Of a stretch of 64,000 nucleotides of DNA, positions 9,641-23,600 are shown in pieces; position 1 is the first letter of the stretch, and each line of letters starts with the position of its first letter. Source of the stretch: Panorpa germanica (lineage: Eukaryota; Arthropoda; Insecta; Mecoptera; Panorpidae); the NCBI GenBank assembly GCA_963678705.1, contig OY783215.1, positions 15,915,740-15,979,739 of the forward strand. Reading direction: 5' to 3'. Both the position numbers and the translations under genes were made by a program. The notes beneath the pieces are model-generated. The model saw only the letters and a program-made list of their open reading frames with translations. It was not told the origin of the DNA and made no database searches.

Positions 9641-12255
9641 TCGACACACCTACTAGTCCCACACAGTCATCATCAACATCATTCGTTTTGTCTTATTGTC
9701 AAGATGTTACCTCACAACAAATGCGCATACGTTGTTTGCTGATACCTTCTCATTTCCATAGATTATTCCATATAACGGTAGCTCATGGGCTCATGAGTCA
9801 AGGTTGCTTTATTGCTCGTTAAATTTTCCAATGATTCTTGATTAATCGATTGTGTTTGTTTTTAACTTAAGAAATTATTTTAAAATATATTTTAACTTTC
9901 TGATGAGATTTTGAATAATGTATTCATTTAATCCTTGATATATAAAATGTGAAAGCTTTTAAAAAGTTTTAATAGAGCTTCTACTTTTGTATAGAGAGCT
10001 TAAAAAAGAATTTAAATAAAGTTGAGATTACTTGCTTTAAAACAGTAGCGGACTAGCAACGGTATTTAATTTATGTAATGTCGATCTGTTTCTGATGGTA
10101 ACTACTATCATCGGTGTCGTGGTCTCGTATATGTGGTCAACACCGCTGCCTAAGAAATTTGATAACAACCAAACCTAGAAAACATAACTTCGGTCCAGTA
10201 ATCGAACACGAAGACTACTCTTGCCCTCTGTGTCGTCTATTTATTAGGCCTGTCGCACACTGCAAGCGTATTTAAGCAAATTTTGGCCTGACGTATACGC
10301 GCTACTACGCTTTATATATCCGAACACTGTAAATGTAATGAACCCTGGCACACTGCAAGCGATAAAGCCGTTTAAATACGGGCATTACATAGCTTCATAC
10401 TGGAACCGAATATCAGCGAATTTTAACCAAGCGAATACATAGAAAGGACCAAACGAAAACACTGGAACGGATATGAAAGAGAATGCAATAGTCTTTTTCA
10501 TAACAGTGGTGTATCGATAAAAATTAAAGTAAAAGTTTGCTCTCATGATAAATTATGTTAGTGCAAAACAAGTTCAATACACCCTACAGTACACAAGTTT
10601 GTCTTGGCGTACTGTAGTATCGGTACGCGGTGTGTATGTATTGTGACACACATGCAAAGAACAGAGGAGTCGGCTTGCTTCGAGAGTTCTATCCACTCAA
10701 CCAAGCCGCCGATTTATATATATATAAACACAGTCGATAAATAAGAACACTGCGCTATGAAGTTTTACGTTTAAAATATAATCGGGAAACAATTGCGCAT
10801 ATTGCCTTACGTTGCTCTCACATTGTAATCGTACGCACGTGTCATTGGCGAGTGAATCTTTGACGACTATGTCCGTCCTCTTCGGAACCTGCGAAAAAGA
10901 TATACGATTATATGATTCTAATGTCAAAGTAGCCATGTGCTGTACTATGTTTGCAATTAAAAAATTAAACTAAAACATTTAAGTGCGAATGATACTTTAT
11001 TCTGATTACTTGTAATGTTCCATCAAGTACAAGTATGATATAAGGTTGTCTCCTTGAATCTTGATTGTATCCTCATAGTATTCTCATGTCCCATACATAG
11101 CCAGACATAGTGAATTACAAAACCTTCATAGAATTGGAGATAAGAAAAGAAAAGAAAGACTGTCACATTCAATGGTACCAGTAAGCAGAACCGAGGTCAA
11201 CGTCCTTTTATCGCACGACAGCGGATAGGTTGCTTTTCACAGTGAATGTTTAAATAACAAAAACATACTCGTAATTAAAAGTCTTTTAGAAATGGTTAAT
11301 TGAAACGGTTAGAATTACTTACAGCTTATACATTTGTTTATTTATAATTTAGTCCAAAACAGGCTCAATCAAATTCCTTTACATTCCTTATATTACAAGT
11401 ATATTTATAAACTTTGAACAAAAATAGGCTTTTAGTAAGTAATAATTCGTTTATATTTAAGATAACGTCGAAAAGAAATACTCCAGTTCCAAGCATGCAA
11501 TCAAATTTTTCTGCAATATGACTTGTTAGGTTTGCATTTATGAAATATCTCAGTATTGAATTAGACAGACGGTACACTTTTACATATAACTGGATATGCA
11601 ACTTAAATTTAGATTTTTGTAAATGTTTATTATACTATTCGTTTATTATTCTATCGTCTATTCGTTTTTTAAAATCTTCTAAATATCCAAACGTTAACCG
11701 AGATATTTAAAATTTGAAATTCTGTTTTGTTGCTTGATTTTTAGCCCTATTCTAACATCACTGTAAGAATTTGTATGAAGTAAAGTTTGTAGAATAATAA
11801 GTAATCGTTTTAGTTATTATTCTTTATCATTTCATAATATCAAAACTTGATGTGTAAGCGCTTTAAGTAGTATAAGATGCTTGAGAATGCAACCTTATGC
11901 ATCTCGTTACACTGTTACATAACATAGCATTGAAGTGAATAGATTAGAGAAAGCGGACATGACGTTTAAGTGTTGATGTCTATTTTAATTATTAATATCT
12001 CCTATAATATTGCGATTTATTACAATTAAATATTTGAGGTTCTGAGATTATTAAAAATTATGTATATTTATTTTTAATATTTTTTTCCAAATCGAAACAT
12101 TGACTAGGTTATTACTAATTATAAATGTTTTCGGAGTCAAATGCTTTAGTCCCTTAGTTATCCATACCTGCAGATGAACATTAATGCCTCTAAACCGCAG
12201 TGTTATTTCCCGCTCCTTTACTGCAACTAATTAAAAAATTACTTGAAGTTTGAAA
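9641..12255. other. Upstream non-coding region with decayed repeats
   Basis: No gene is supported. I see a short direct repeat (GCACACTGCAAGCG at about 10254 and again at about 10350); a stretch at about 10190-10250 resembling the end of the SINE-like family at 55050-55290 (TCGAACACGAAGACTACTCTTGCC); and a partial 3' end of the TIR family A at about 11975-12060 (ATATCTCCTATAATATTG). Confidence 0.4.
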
Positions 12256-12937
12256 TGGGCTTCTGTCCTCATTTTTTAGTGGTCGATTTTTCAATTGTTG
12301 ATTGAAATTGATGTTAATAAATGTGTATTGGCGTATCTATTTTATTAAATATCTAAATGTTGATTGAGATATAGCAATTAAAATTTTGAATTGTAGTTTT
12401 AGCGCTAGAGATGTCAACCATTTGTATGACGTGAAATGCATTTTATACGTCAGTTATTTGTTGAGTAGGTCAGTGCTATGGTAATGTTTTGTAGCTGTTG
12501 GTAGTCGAAATAATCAAGTCAAGTCAAAGAATAATAAGATTTTATTTTATTTAACCCTGTTACGAAAGACATAATATTGAAATTTTATTGTTCCTCGAAA
12601 TAACTGTAAATAATGTTTGATATATAAATATATATATATCAGAGATTTATGAGATGTAAGGTTGGTAGCCTGTAAATTTGTTAGTGTTCTGTTAAGAATA
12701 TATCTCTTTTACGCTCTGTCGTATAAAAAAAATAGCAGTTGTGAGGTCACATGCATTTGGAATGTTGTACAACGTTGAATCCCTTTAATAATGAAAGAGA
12801 CAATTTTTTTTTTAATTGTTAATATCTCCTAACATATAAGGAGTTATTAAAAAATAATTGAACATTTGAGGTTCTAGTAACCCACTCTATAAATATATAG
12901 TAAACTTTTATAGAAATTAAGACATAGGACAGAAGCC
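12256..12937 (+). mobile_element. TIR family A, copy 1 (non-autonomous DNA element)
   Basis: About 680 bp with inverted termini ATGGGCTTCTGTCCT and AGGACAGAAGCCA. It is closely similar along its length to the copy at 42806-43440, including TTTTTTAGTGGTCGATTTTT near the 5' end and TTGAATCCCTTTAATAAT near the 3' end. It contains no open frame. Both copies contain TATATA-type tracts and a conserved ACGTCAGTTATTTGTTGAG segment. The superfamily is not clear because I cannot define a duplicated target site. Confidence 0.75.
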
Positions 12938-13591
12938 AGTTCTGATAGAGAGCTTTAACAATTATTTAGTACAGTTTTATAGAATTTAAAACTGAGGAAT
13001 CTACCCAAATATTATCTTCGTTTGTCTGAATTTCTTTCAATTTAATTTTTTAGTTTAAGCTATAAAATATATAAGAGTATTTATATGATTAAATTATTTC
13101 CCAAATGATCTAATTAATATACGTTACATTTTTTGTAATAGGATTCATTACAAGTCCTCGGCTGAGTGCCACCATTATTGAATTGTATCAGTTTCGATAT
13201 CAGCATCAGTAGCCTGTACCAGTCGTAGTACCACTCAAGACGGTATCGTGTAAACACGTTGTTTAGGAGGCAAACACGCAGAGCGTCGGTTCTGTGGCTG
13301 CTAAGCCGTTGTATTGTTTATCAGATTTTGTGAAAATGTGATGGTTTCGTAGGTTTTATCTTTATTTTCAATCGAAAAAATATATTTGATGAGGTTCGAC
13401 ATTAGAGTGCAAATTCTCTTTGTTTTGATTCCATACAGATTAAAGCAAAGCGAGTTTTATCGACATTAAACTGTAATTATTATTTTAATAGGTCAACTAA
13501 CAAACTGACAATTATGAACAAGAACTAATCAGTGAAAAATGTAATTCAAGTTGTGTTTTAAATGGTAATTGTGATTCAATAAGACTACAAA
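12938..13591 (+). other. Region upstream of the long AMPK gamma isoform
   Basis: Probably contains 5' UTR and promoter of the long isoform. GC content rises between about 13140 and 13330. A possible splice acceptor TTTTTTGTAATAG precedes 13142, but I cannot tell whether the 5' UTR is one exon or more. Confidence 0.4.
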
Positions 13592-14678
13592 ATGCACGGA
13601 ATACATCATTTATTGAGGCAGCATGCCTTGGAGAAACAAAGCAGCAATGATAGCTGGCACTCCGCTAAAAGCAGCACGCAAGAAATCCGCGACTCCTCCA
13701 AAGACCTCCGCGGTTCCCCAAACTGGAATGAAACCAGCGGACATTCTTTGTACTACGAAAGTCCACACGAATTCTACAGGGATTTACCAAAAGTACGTAA
13801 CAGTATGAAGGAAAGATCTAGTGTAGATCATACTAAAAAGGAAGAGCGTAGAAATTCAGGGGACACAAAAGAGCAACGGAGAAATTCGCTGGAACCGAAA
13901 CCAGACCGTCGATCGGGACACAGTCCGATGGAGATATTGAAGCATTCCGATCGTCGTAACTCTCACCACGCGGACTCCCGGAGGAATTCGCTAGATCGCG
14001 CCAGCAGCCCCCAAGCCATAAATCACCAGACCTACAGAAGGAGTTCAGTGGAGGTTTACGGTTCTCCGAGCCCCCATCTCTATCACAATCTAGATGATAT
14101 CTATGAATACAAAAACGATCATAAATACTTTGATCGTAGCTTAAGCGACCGGCAAGGATCTAAATGGGACGAAGAGGAGTTCGTTGAAAAGTATGGCATG
14201 AAGTACAGCTTAGACGAACGCCATCTAAATCCAAAGTATAGTTTGGACGAACGCCGCTGCGCTTATCGTGGCGGTAAATTCAACAGCTTGCACGATCGTT
14301 TCGAAGACTATGATAAAACATACAACAAATACTCAATGAATGAACCTTTGCAAAGTAAAAACCGTTTTGATAACTCAAGTTTCATTAGGAAATTGCAATC
14401 ATCAAGTTCTACAAACCTGTTCGGGAGTTCACCTTCTGAAAAACACAAGGAGAAGAATCATAAACATCATCATCATCATTCCATACAGGAGTTGATCCGT
14501 CATTTTGGTAAAAAAGTGCATATTTTTAAAGGAGAAAATAAGAAAGTTCCTGTCGAAAATGAAAACGAAACAGCTGGGTTTAGAAGCCGATCTAAATCAT
14601 TAGACGTTGATTCATCACGCAGAATATTGAACGACTGTGATGCAACCTACAGGATATATGATAGCATACTCAGAGAAG
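13592..14678 (+). CDS. SNF4Agamma: AMPK gamma exon A: long N-terminal exon
   Basis: Codes for residues 1-362. ATG 13592 follows an in-frame TAA (13580-13582) and has A at -3, so the start is well supported. The donor is AGAAG|GTAAGT at 14679; phase 1. The protein is rich in Arg, Ser and His, with RRNS repeated four times, further RRSS and RSRSKSL sites, a duplicated KYSLDER, a run of five His, and the segment [19 protein letters not shown] near residue 300. Disordered and probably heavily phosphorylated; the sites fit basophilic kinases such as PKA. No known domain is visible before the CBS core. Confidence 0.85.
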
Positions 14679-17600
14679 GTAAGTTCATATAGCATTACAA
14701 GTTAAATAGGAATCAATTAATTATCGAACGCCTCCATCGAACAAGGTATCTCTACTTAATCCGTAAAGTAGATTAACTTCTCCCGAATAATTTAATCTCC
14801 CAACAGCGTAATTCACTTACTCGACTAGCTGATTTGAAATGCTAATTCTTCTATTAGTAGAATCAGAATCTTAAATTCATGTCATTTTTTTCTATTACGG
14901 TATTGGAATATGAATTTATATGTACAGATTAACATGGATTGTGTTATATTTCAATGAAAGATATTCAATGGAAATATAAGATTTATATTTTTGAAAAACC
15001 GTGTAAGAAAGATAATCACAATTTTCTGTGTTAACACCGTGAAACCGAGAAAACATTTGCTATAAAAATATTCAATTAACTTTTAATAAATTGAATAAGG
15101 ATTCTTTTACATTTGAAAAGGATGTGTTTGAGGTGCCCCTCTTAATCTCCCTCTGTAAGACCCTGGGTACAAGCAATCTTTGTTCGAAATATCTACAAAC
15201 CTATTATGTACGTATATTCAATTAATAAACGGTATTAAATATAATTATGATGTATATTATAAAGGTTAATGAAGGCTAAAGATTTAATTAAATACCGCAC
15301 ATAAAAAGCAAAAAAATGACGTTATCATTGAAGAAGACGCTGGAAATGTTTTTATTAATTTACCCATGATTAAATACTGGTCTTACACAATGACACACAC
15401 GACTCATAGTGTGCTCGACTCGTTTATAAATAAATCTACTCTCCTCTTATTTGTGTGAGGTTGAAGTTGAATAAAGTGACACAAAAGAAACACATAAATC
15501 TGCCTAAAGCTTATGTAATTGTGTTACGGTAACAGGCGTTCCGAAATGAACAAAAAATAAATTATCAACTTTTTACAAAATTCAATTCCTTCACATTTCA
15601 CTATTATCACATATTTACATAGTTATAGTTTTCCTGAAGGTAAAGAATGGAAGGTGTATGCGGCGAGCTAGATATCTACGAGTCTATCAAACAGCAATCC
15701 TATCTCAGATAGTTGTTGTCTCAGTAGACCCGCAGCTGCCGTACACGTTACCAGTGTATGGGAAAAGCGTACAGCCCTTTTTTTATTTGTAATCAAATGT
15801 AATGCCAATTTCACGCCAGAGAGACAAGACAAAACAATAAAACACGAACAAAAACTGTTTTTCAGGAGAAAAACACCAATGTTTTGTATGGAGTCGATAA
15901 GATCAAATGAAAACACGTTTGTTGTTGTGTTTTAGTCTGCTTGGTTTGCACACGCATTTTTGTTTTTTATGAACATTTGCGCTTGTCAGTTGTTGTTTAT
16001 CATTTGGCTAGCAACTAGTTCCAAGAACAATTATAAATAAGTGCAGATTGCAGTGGACAAAAGATAAGACCAGCAATTTAATAGAAATGTATCCCCAACA
16101 CATTATTTTGTAGGATACTAAATTTTTATGGGACACACAGAAAAACACTAGAAACAAAACCAGTCTGTTCAATGTGAACAGTCTATTTTCGAAAATCAGA
16201 ACTGTTTAAAAATAAAACTTAACATGTTTTTGTTTTGTTTTTTGAAAACGAAACTGTTTTTACAACTGTCTTTTTGGTGTAAAATCGTCATTAGACATGG
16301 TACAGGTGCTAAAAATATCTAATGTGTAAACAAACGCGTCGATGCGAGCACAGATCTCGTGAAAGTCCTGCTTCAGTATACGTGTACACAACAGTCAAGC
16401 TAAGTCTTCCTGCATGTATGCATAATGCATTGTTCACTTAATGCAAAACGAAAGTTCACTCAGAAATCGAATCGGACCGCGTACTGAAATTTAAAGTGTA
16501 ATAAAAGGAAACGAATCAGAATTTGATCTGATCATCTGGAACGGTTTTTATAATTTTCTCTTAACTCAGACTTGTCGTAATCTGCGTGTCCGCATGTTCT
16601 CATCAGTCAGACACACGTATTTTCACTGTGTGAGCGCCCTAAGAATGTAACTAGCCGCTAAATACGAAACATGAATGGTACCTTACATTTGTGCAATATT
16701 TTACCTAAATAAAACGAAGTAATATTTAATATAAATGGGTCTTATTTTATAGCTATTTTAATCCTTAAAAAGGTGTTCTGAAGATTCTGTAATTCTTAAA
16801 AGAGTTATATAATTATGTTATTGGCAAAATCGAAAAGTTATTTTTCAAAAGGCCAAAAATAGGTCGAAAACGTTGTAAATCTTGAACATTTATCTAACTT
16901 TTAACGTTTAAATGGTTTAAATAGCTCAATCGTGTGCAAATCGTTATTAACGTTTTCACATGGAGTACTAGTACACTGTTGCCATCTATATCTAACTATA
17001 GAACCATGAAGTAATGTTTCACCTTAAGATAAAATTGTTTACTTAACATTCACCTTAAGCTTCAAGTTAAGCTGAAATACACACAACTGTGTTTAGCAAG
17101 TATATTTTTCTATTGGATAATTTCCTTAACTTTAAATTTTTTAACATTGTATAATTTATTGATAGAGCTATCTATCAGGCACTCGGATTTTCAATTATAA
17201 TTTTAATTATAAATTTAATTTGTTTTTAAACAAAATCCTGAAGTTTTATTTATTTTTTAAAAATGAATATTTTTGTCATTAAAATCAAATTATCTTGATG
17301 GCATATTTTATATTAGATAATAGAATATAGGTAAATGTTTATTTAATATATCTACCATCAAATACAGCTTATACGAGTACAATGATAACACTGAACACTG
17401 AAACACACACTTTGTTATTCCGTTCGAGTGTAAATGAAATTGTCTATAAAACACAACGAACGTGAGATAAGTGTCGAGATAGTTGCCGTGCAGAAAAACT
17501 GCAGTTATTTATTTTGAATAGAATAGGCTTGTTGACGGTTTTTTATTTTTCGATTGAAATCAATTTTAATACATATGTATATTGGCGTTTTCAGTATTTA

Positions 17601-20600
17601 AATATCTAAAAGTTGCCGCAGTTTTGGCACATGTTTTAGATATATATAATACGTCACAGAAAAAATAAGTAATCGAGATTATGTATCTTTTTTCACAATC
17701 TTCGAAATATAATACTTCATAGCATACACAACGCAGCTGTTAGTAGTAAATAACATATCAAACACACTCGTATGCATCTCTGTTGTATAAGAAAGATGGT
17801 AAATCTAAGGACGTGACGTACCATGTATTGGTAATCTTTATAAGGTTGAATTCCTTTAATAATTAAAGAGACAAAATGACTTTTTTAATTGTTAATATCT
17901 GCTAAAATTATTGGGCATTTGATATATAGTCGAGCATAGCATAGTTTTATATATAGATACAAATATTCATATCTGTCATCACCTATTGGTTCTGCATCGT
18001 ATATATGCATAATATTGCACAACATGACTTCCTATAAAGCGATTTCACACAACGCGTTGTGCAGTCCTTATTAGTTCCCTTTTACAGAAATGAAGTCATG
18101 ATTCACAAGCTTATAAAACTTATTTTAACTATTTTCTAATTGGCTTGTGAGCTTACTGAAAAGATGACTATCAAGACCTCAAATGTCCAATTATTTTTTA
18201 ACAAGTCGAAATATTATATAAGGTTTCATTTTCGTCCCTTTAATTATTAAAGACTCCAAAAATTGTTCACCTATTGGCGTCATGTTCATTTTTGTTATAC
18301 AGCGAGAGTATAGAAGAGATGCATAATCAAACGTATCACTAGCTACAGCCGTCTCAAGCAACACCCAAAGTTTTTATTTTTCTAAGGGCTAACTTAGTGA
18401 AGTTAAAAATATGCCTAAAAATTAGGCATATTAAAAGCCATCACTAAAAAATGAATTAACAGCCCAATTATATATCTAATGCTTGGTACAGATTGGTGCG
18501 ATATACAATATTTATACATTTTCATTCATAACTTTGTGTTGTACTTTTAACGTACAGACTAGTGCGACATAAACATGCGACACTAATAAAACTATTATAT
18601 TTATGCTATTTAAAAAAATTCTAGGTAGTCGGTACATCAAAGAAATTAGGGTGTTGAATATGATCTCGAAGAGAAGGGTCGAGTACCTACTCAGCCTCCA
18701 GTATAATCTTATTGTGCGTTGACATTTTTTTTAGTTGTGTTTGGTAAATAAATAAAATTAATTGAAAATGGTGTTTAAATGGACAAATGAAATACAGCTG
18801 AACAATAGACTGAGTTTGACAAGGGTAATCACGAATTAGCAGAGATCTTGTTCAATATCTGAGTTGCATTACTTTTTTTTGTAAAGGAAGTTGAAGGAAT
18901 TCTTTCGAAATATCAAAGCTTCCGACGTATTAAGTTACATGTCGCACTAGTGTGGACGTGTTGTAGAACTTCTTAGAACAAATGTTGGATATCGCAAGTA
19001 TAAGTCGCTCGTATGTGTACGCAGCTTAAGAATTAAACGCACAGTAGACCTACAATGCGGAGAAGGTGTTATTATTGGTTTTATACTTTGCTATTATACT
19101 CTCACACATTTAATTATATAAAAATTTGAAGCACCATTTACTTCAGTGGAGCATAATTTTATATATAGATATGCATATACATATCTATCATCACTCATTG
19201 GTTCTGCATCGTATGCATGCATAATACTGCACAACACAATTTCCTATACAGCTATTTCATACAACGCGTTGTGGAGTCCTTATTTTAAAGGGTAACACTA
19301 TAAATAATGTTTGAACATATTCAAAGTTACAGGATGAAAAGTAGACTTTAGCTAAGATGTATATCACAAACGCTCTGAATAAAAATGTTATACTGTACTA
19401 ATTGTAAGAATTTTTATTAAAAATGAATGAAATGAAATGTTGAAGAAATAAAAAGGAATGTCGTTCAAAATATGTTTATTATATAAAGTGACATTATTAA
19501 ATTGTGTCACATATCCAACATCCAGCAACTGCTGTCATTATAATAAATTTATCCTCTCATAATTTGTACTAAATGATGTTTTTTTCTTTTCAAGGCGCAC
19601 ATATGCGAAGAGCTTCCCAAGAGCTCGAACGTCGAAGAGCATCTCTAGGAGGCCTGGCCAGCCCGCGGGGCACTCGAACGGAGCCGCTTGACCCACATCA
19701 TGCAGCTATATTGTTCAGGGACTCTAGAGGGGTAAGTGATGAATATATCAGCTTTTAACTTAATTGTAATCTGACGAGTTGTTCGCCATGTAACAACGAT
19801 CCCAGCGCCATCTCATTTACAAATCCGCAAACTGTTTTTAATCAATCAACTTAGCTAATTGGTTTTCAAGGCTAAACTGTCATGTCTGCTTAGGGTGCAA
19901 TGTTTAAATTAGCTTTTCATATCATATTTCAATTTATAATGAAAATTGTTTGTTTCCACAAGACCTCAACACTCTTAAGATGAATGGATTTCCGAGTACC
20001 TTGTAATAAATCAGATTTTTGACAGCTTTATTATTCAAATAGAATTATGTAGATACTTTATAATTATGTTTACCCAAATTTGCGTGGACCGTGACGTTGA
20101 TGGACACTTACTTATGCCAAAATAAGTTGCGAAAGAAATTTATTACTTCGGATCTTTATTCTGGTATAAAAACATACGAAATAAAAATATTTTGAAATAT
20201 TCTTCCTATTTTAATATGCTGTCCAAAAATGTTACGGAATATTTGCAATCTAGCACAATATAATTGTTTGGGGAGTTTGGACCTTATAGAGATCTATAGG
20301 CTGGCGATCTATAGGCTGGCGATCTGCGATCTGTCGGCGGTATCCAAGTTCTCGAACGGCAAATGTCGCTCAGTTCCTTTCAATAGCTTAGGGTGCGCAC
20401 AATTTATTATGAAGGACCTTTTTGTTATTAACTAATTAATAGCAATTTTTTATTTATATCAAAAGACACAGCAAAACATCAGAACTTTTTTAGATTACAT
20501 TTATTTTAAAACTACACTATTGAATTACATATAAATTGATTAAATATTTTAATTGATGAGACTACTAGTTAAGACACTAAGTAAATGTAACTCGCGGTTT

Positions 20601-23600
20601 TAGTTATATATAATAATATGTGTAATTATTATTTTATGTTTATGCACCAAAAGGTTATGCGTGCGTTACGTTTGAATGTTGAAGTAATAAGAAGGAAATA
20701 ACATATACGTAGTGTCGATGCCTAGTATAAGTGGATCGTAAAACAAAGGATGTTTACATAAACAATATTAGGGCTTGCCCAAAGGGAGTATATAAAAACA
20801 AATAGGCATAAAATATAAATGAATTAAGACAAAGATATCTTAAAACTAACATTAATTAAAAATAAAGGCAAGATATTGATATACAAATATGAATATTGCA
20901 TGCATTTATGTACAATAATCATTTAATACACTAATCTCCAAACATATGTCAAAGCAAATCCGAAATGATATTTAAGGCAGAGAAAATAAATAATTTGCAA
21001 TTATTCTTTCTATCCCGGTCTTTGTTTAAAGGATCTTTCTCAAAAGTGACAGTAATCATTGGTGATGTATAATAAATTAGTTATATTAAATATTAGTAGA
21101 CCCGATAGAGGTTGCCATGTTTAAAGTCCAATACATTTTTTCACAATTCAACTAAAAATAAACAACAGAATCAATTTTTCGTCCCTATTAGCTAGTTTCA
21201 CAATTTGAAAATCAGCTGTCAAACGACAATTATCCGGACAAATTTTCCAATCTTTCTTTTCCTAAATACCTTATTTGTTGGACTATTACGAACATTTAAA
21301 AAATAAATAGCCAAATCGATCTAATCTCAAGTGATGTGCTTACCAACGAACAGCATTTAATTTTTATTTATACAGATAATAACTCAGAAGTACCATCTAT
21401 TGAATAGAAATGTAAACACAATATAGTTTCCTGTAGTTGTAGTTGGTTCGAGTCTTTAATATAAATTATTTAACGTAATGTAGCGATAATATAATTACCG
21501 TGTAGAATGTCTGAACTAAACTAGTAAACAACACACTTAAAAACATATGTGTTGGTGATATAAAAAAAAATATCTCAACTTTATGTACATTCTGCTGTAT
21601 AAATATTCGTAATAATTGTTGTTTATACTTTTCTACTAATATTCTAATTCTTAACTGTCTGGCAATTTGACATTTTAAGCAATGAATATAAATAGAATTT
21701 AGAGGTTAAAGAACATATCTACTTTATTTACATTTACATTTGGTTTTTAGTGACATATAATTTTTATTTTTTCATTTCTTCAAAATGTCTTGATTTTTCC
21801 ATCAAATTTACTATTTTATTTTGGTTTCATTGTTTTTTTATCAGACTTAACTGTAAGAGCTCCTCAATAAGCAAATAACCTCTTACCATGTTCCAGTAAT
21901 AATTCCTTTTCTATTTTTTTTTTGTTTATTAAATTTCTATATAAATAAAGTAATTATAGTTTTTTTTTTAACTAATTAGCTAACAATTTTTTAATTCATA
22001 TATAGTTTTATTAAGATTAGTTGTGAATACTGATGCTTATAACTGCATCGGGCATCCTTCAATGTTTGTCAATGCTCACTTCTTGCCATCCTTGGGTATT
22101 GGGTCAAGTACATCGCACGGTGTTGTAGTGCACCAGGTGCAAGTGCTATTGCTATGCACTAAACTATCATGACATTCGTTATAGGTAGATCACATGGAAA
22201 CTTAAAGCAGCTGTATCACCATAGTCTTAATAGGCAAATAATTACAGCTTTTATAGCTAACAACTGACATCAAAACCTAATGGAAAAAATGTAATCACGT
22301 AACTTAACAAAATAAAAGACGAAAAATGACTTTCGCTAGTTTCAAAATAAGTAAAGTATTCCAAATGGGGAAAAAATGAAAATACACATAAATACGAAAT
22401 AAAAACTAACCCGCTAAGACAGTTATAAATATATTAAAGATTTATATGCAAATTGGGATTAAATTAAATTAAATTAGGAGTAAATTATTTCAGGTTTAAA
22501 GGTTTTTCAAATAACTATAAAGTGTGACGTTTTAAATTAAATATTGCTAGGTTTTGTTTAATTAAAATATTACATAAACCTACGCTACCGTTCACATTAA
22601 TGCGACTTCAACATGCGACATATTTTATGTTTCACTCACATTCGTTTTATTACAGTGACACTCACTAGCAAAATATAAAACAAGAAGTCGCACTGGTGTG
22701 GACGGGACAAGGTATGGTACACATACGTGCGACTTAAACATACGGCATCCAACATTTGTTGTAAGAAGTTGTACAACACGTTCACACTAACGCGTCATGC
22801 AACTTAATACGTCGGAAACTTTCATATTTCGAACGAATTGCTTCAACTTGCTTTAGAACAAAAAAATAGTTACAAAAAAAAAGAAGAAACTCAGTTCTTT
22901 AACAAGGTCTCTGCTAATTCAAGAGTATCCTTGTCAAACACAGTCTGTTGTTCAAGTCTATTTCATTTGTCCATTTGAACACAATTTTCAATTATTTTTG
23001 TATATTTACTAAACACAACTAAAAAAACGTCTAAGCACAATGGGATTATACTGAAGATTGAGTAGGTACTCGATCACATTCAAACCCGAAATTTCTTTAA
23101 ATTACGATTGAACCATTTTTGTTACATAAAAATAATACCTATAATTTTTAAAAATAGTATGAGTAAGAGTTTTATTAGTGTTGCATGTTTATGTCGCACT
23201 AGTCTATACGTTAAAAGTACAACACATTTAGTACACTCATGTCTAAGTAATGTCAATTTATAAATGAAAATATACAAATGTTGGATGTCGCATGTTTATG
23301 TCGCACCAATCTGTAAGAGACAGTTTAGTTTTTTAATGAGATTATTATTAACTTTAACCTCTGTCAAGTGTTTGAGCATTTTAATTTTTTTTTTTACAGC
23401 TACATTCTCAATATAAACATAATCAATATTTAATAAAACAATTTCTACCATTTACCTATGGGGTCTAATATCGCCATTCCCTAATATATAGGAATTTAGC
23501 AACCTCTGATAAAGGATTCTAATAAATTGTTGCGTAGTACAGTTTAGACACAGGTGACGCAAATCATCTGCAAATATTCATATCCCTTGTTTTAAATAGG

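Larger units (their letters stand above)
14679..19594 (+). other. AMPK gamma intron 1
   Basis: A 4.9-kb intron (GTAAGT...TTTTCAAG). It contains a decayed TIR family A copy (about 17526-17932), two direct copies of repeat D, one TIR family C copy, and half of the dispersed repeat G (about 16850-17040). No open frame in it looks coding. Confidence 0.75.

Noticed and set aside
9607..9822. 71-codon plus-strand frame next to the LINE
   Set aside because: No motif, no splice context, and the composition is not clearly coding.
10697..10936. 79-codon minus-strand frame
   Set aside because: Low support: no homology-like motif and it lies in repeat-rich upstream DNA.
22020..22200. GC-richer patch in intron 2 that could be an exon
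   Set aside because: Frames on both strands are short and contain stops; no convincing splice pair.
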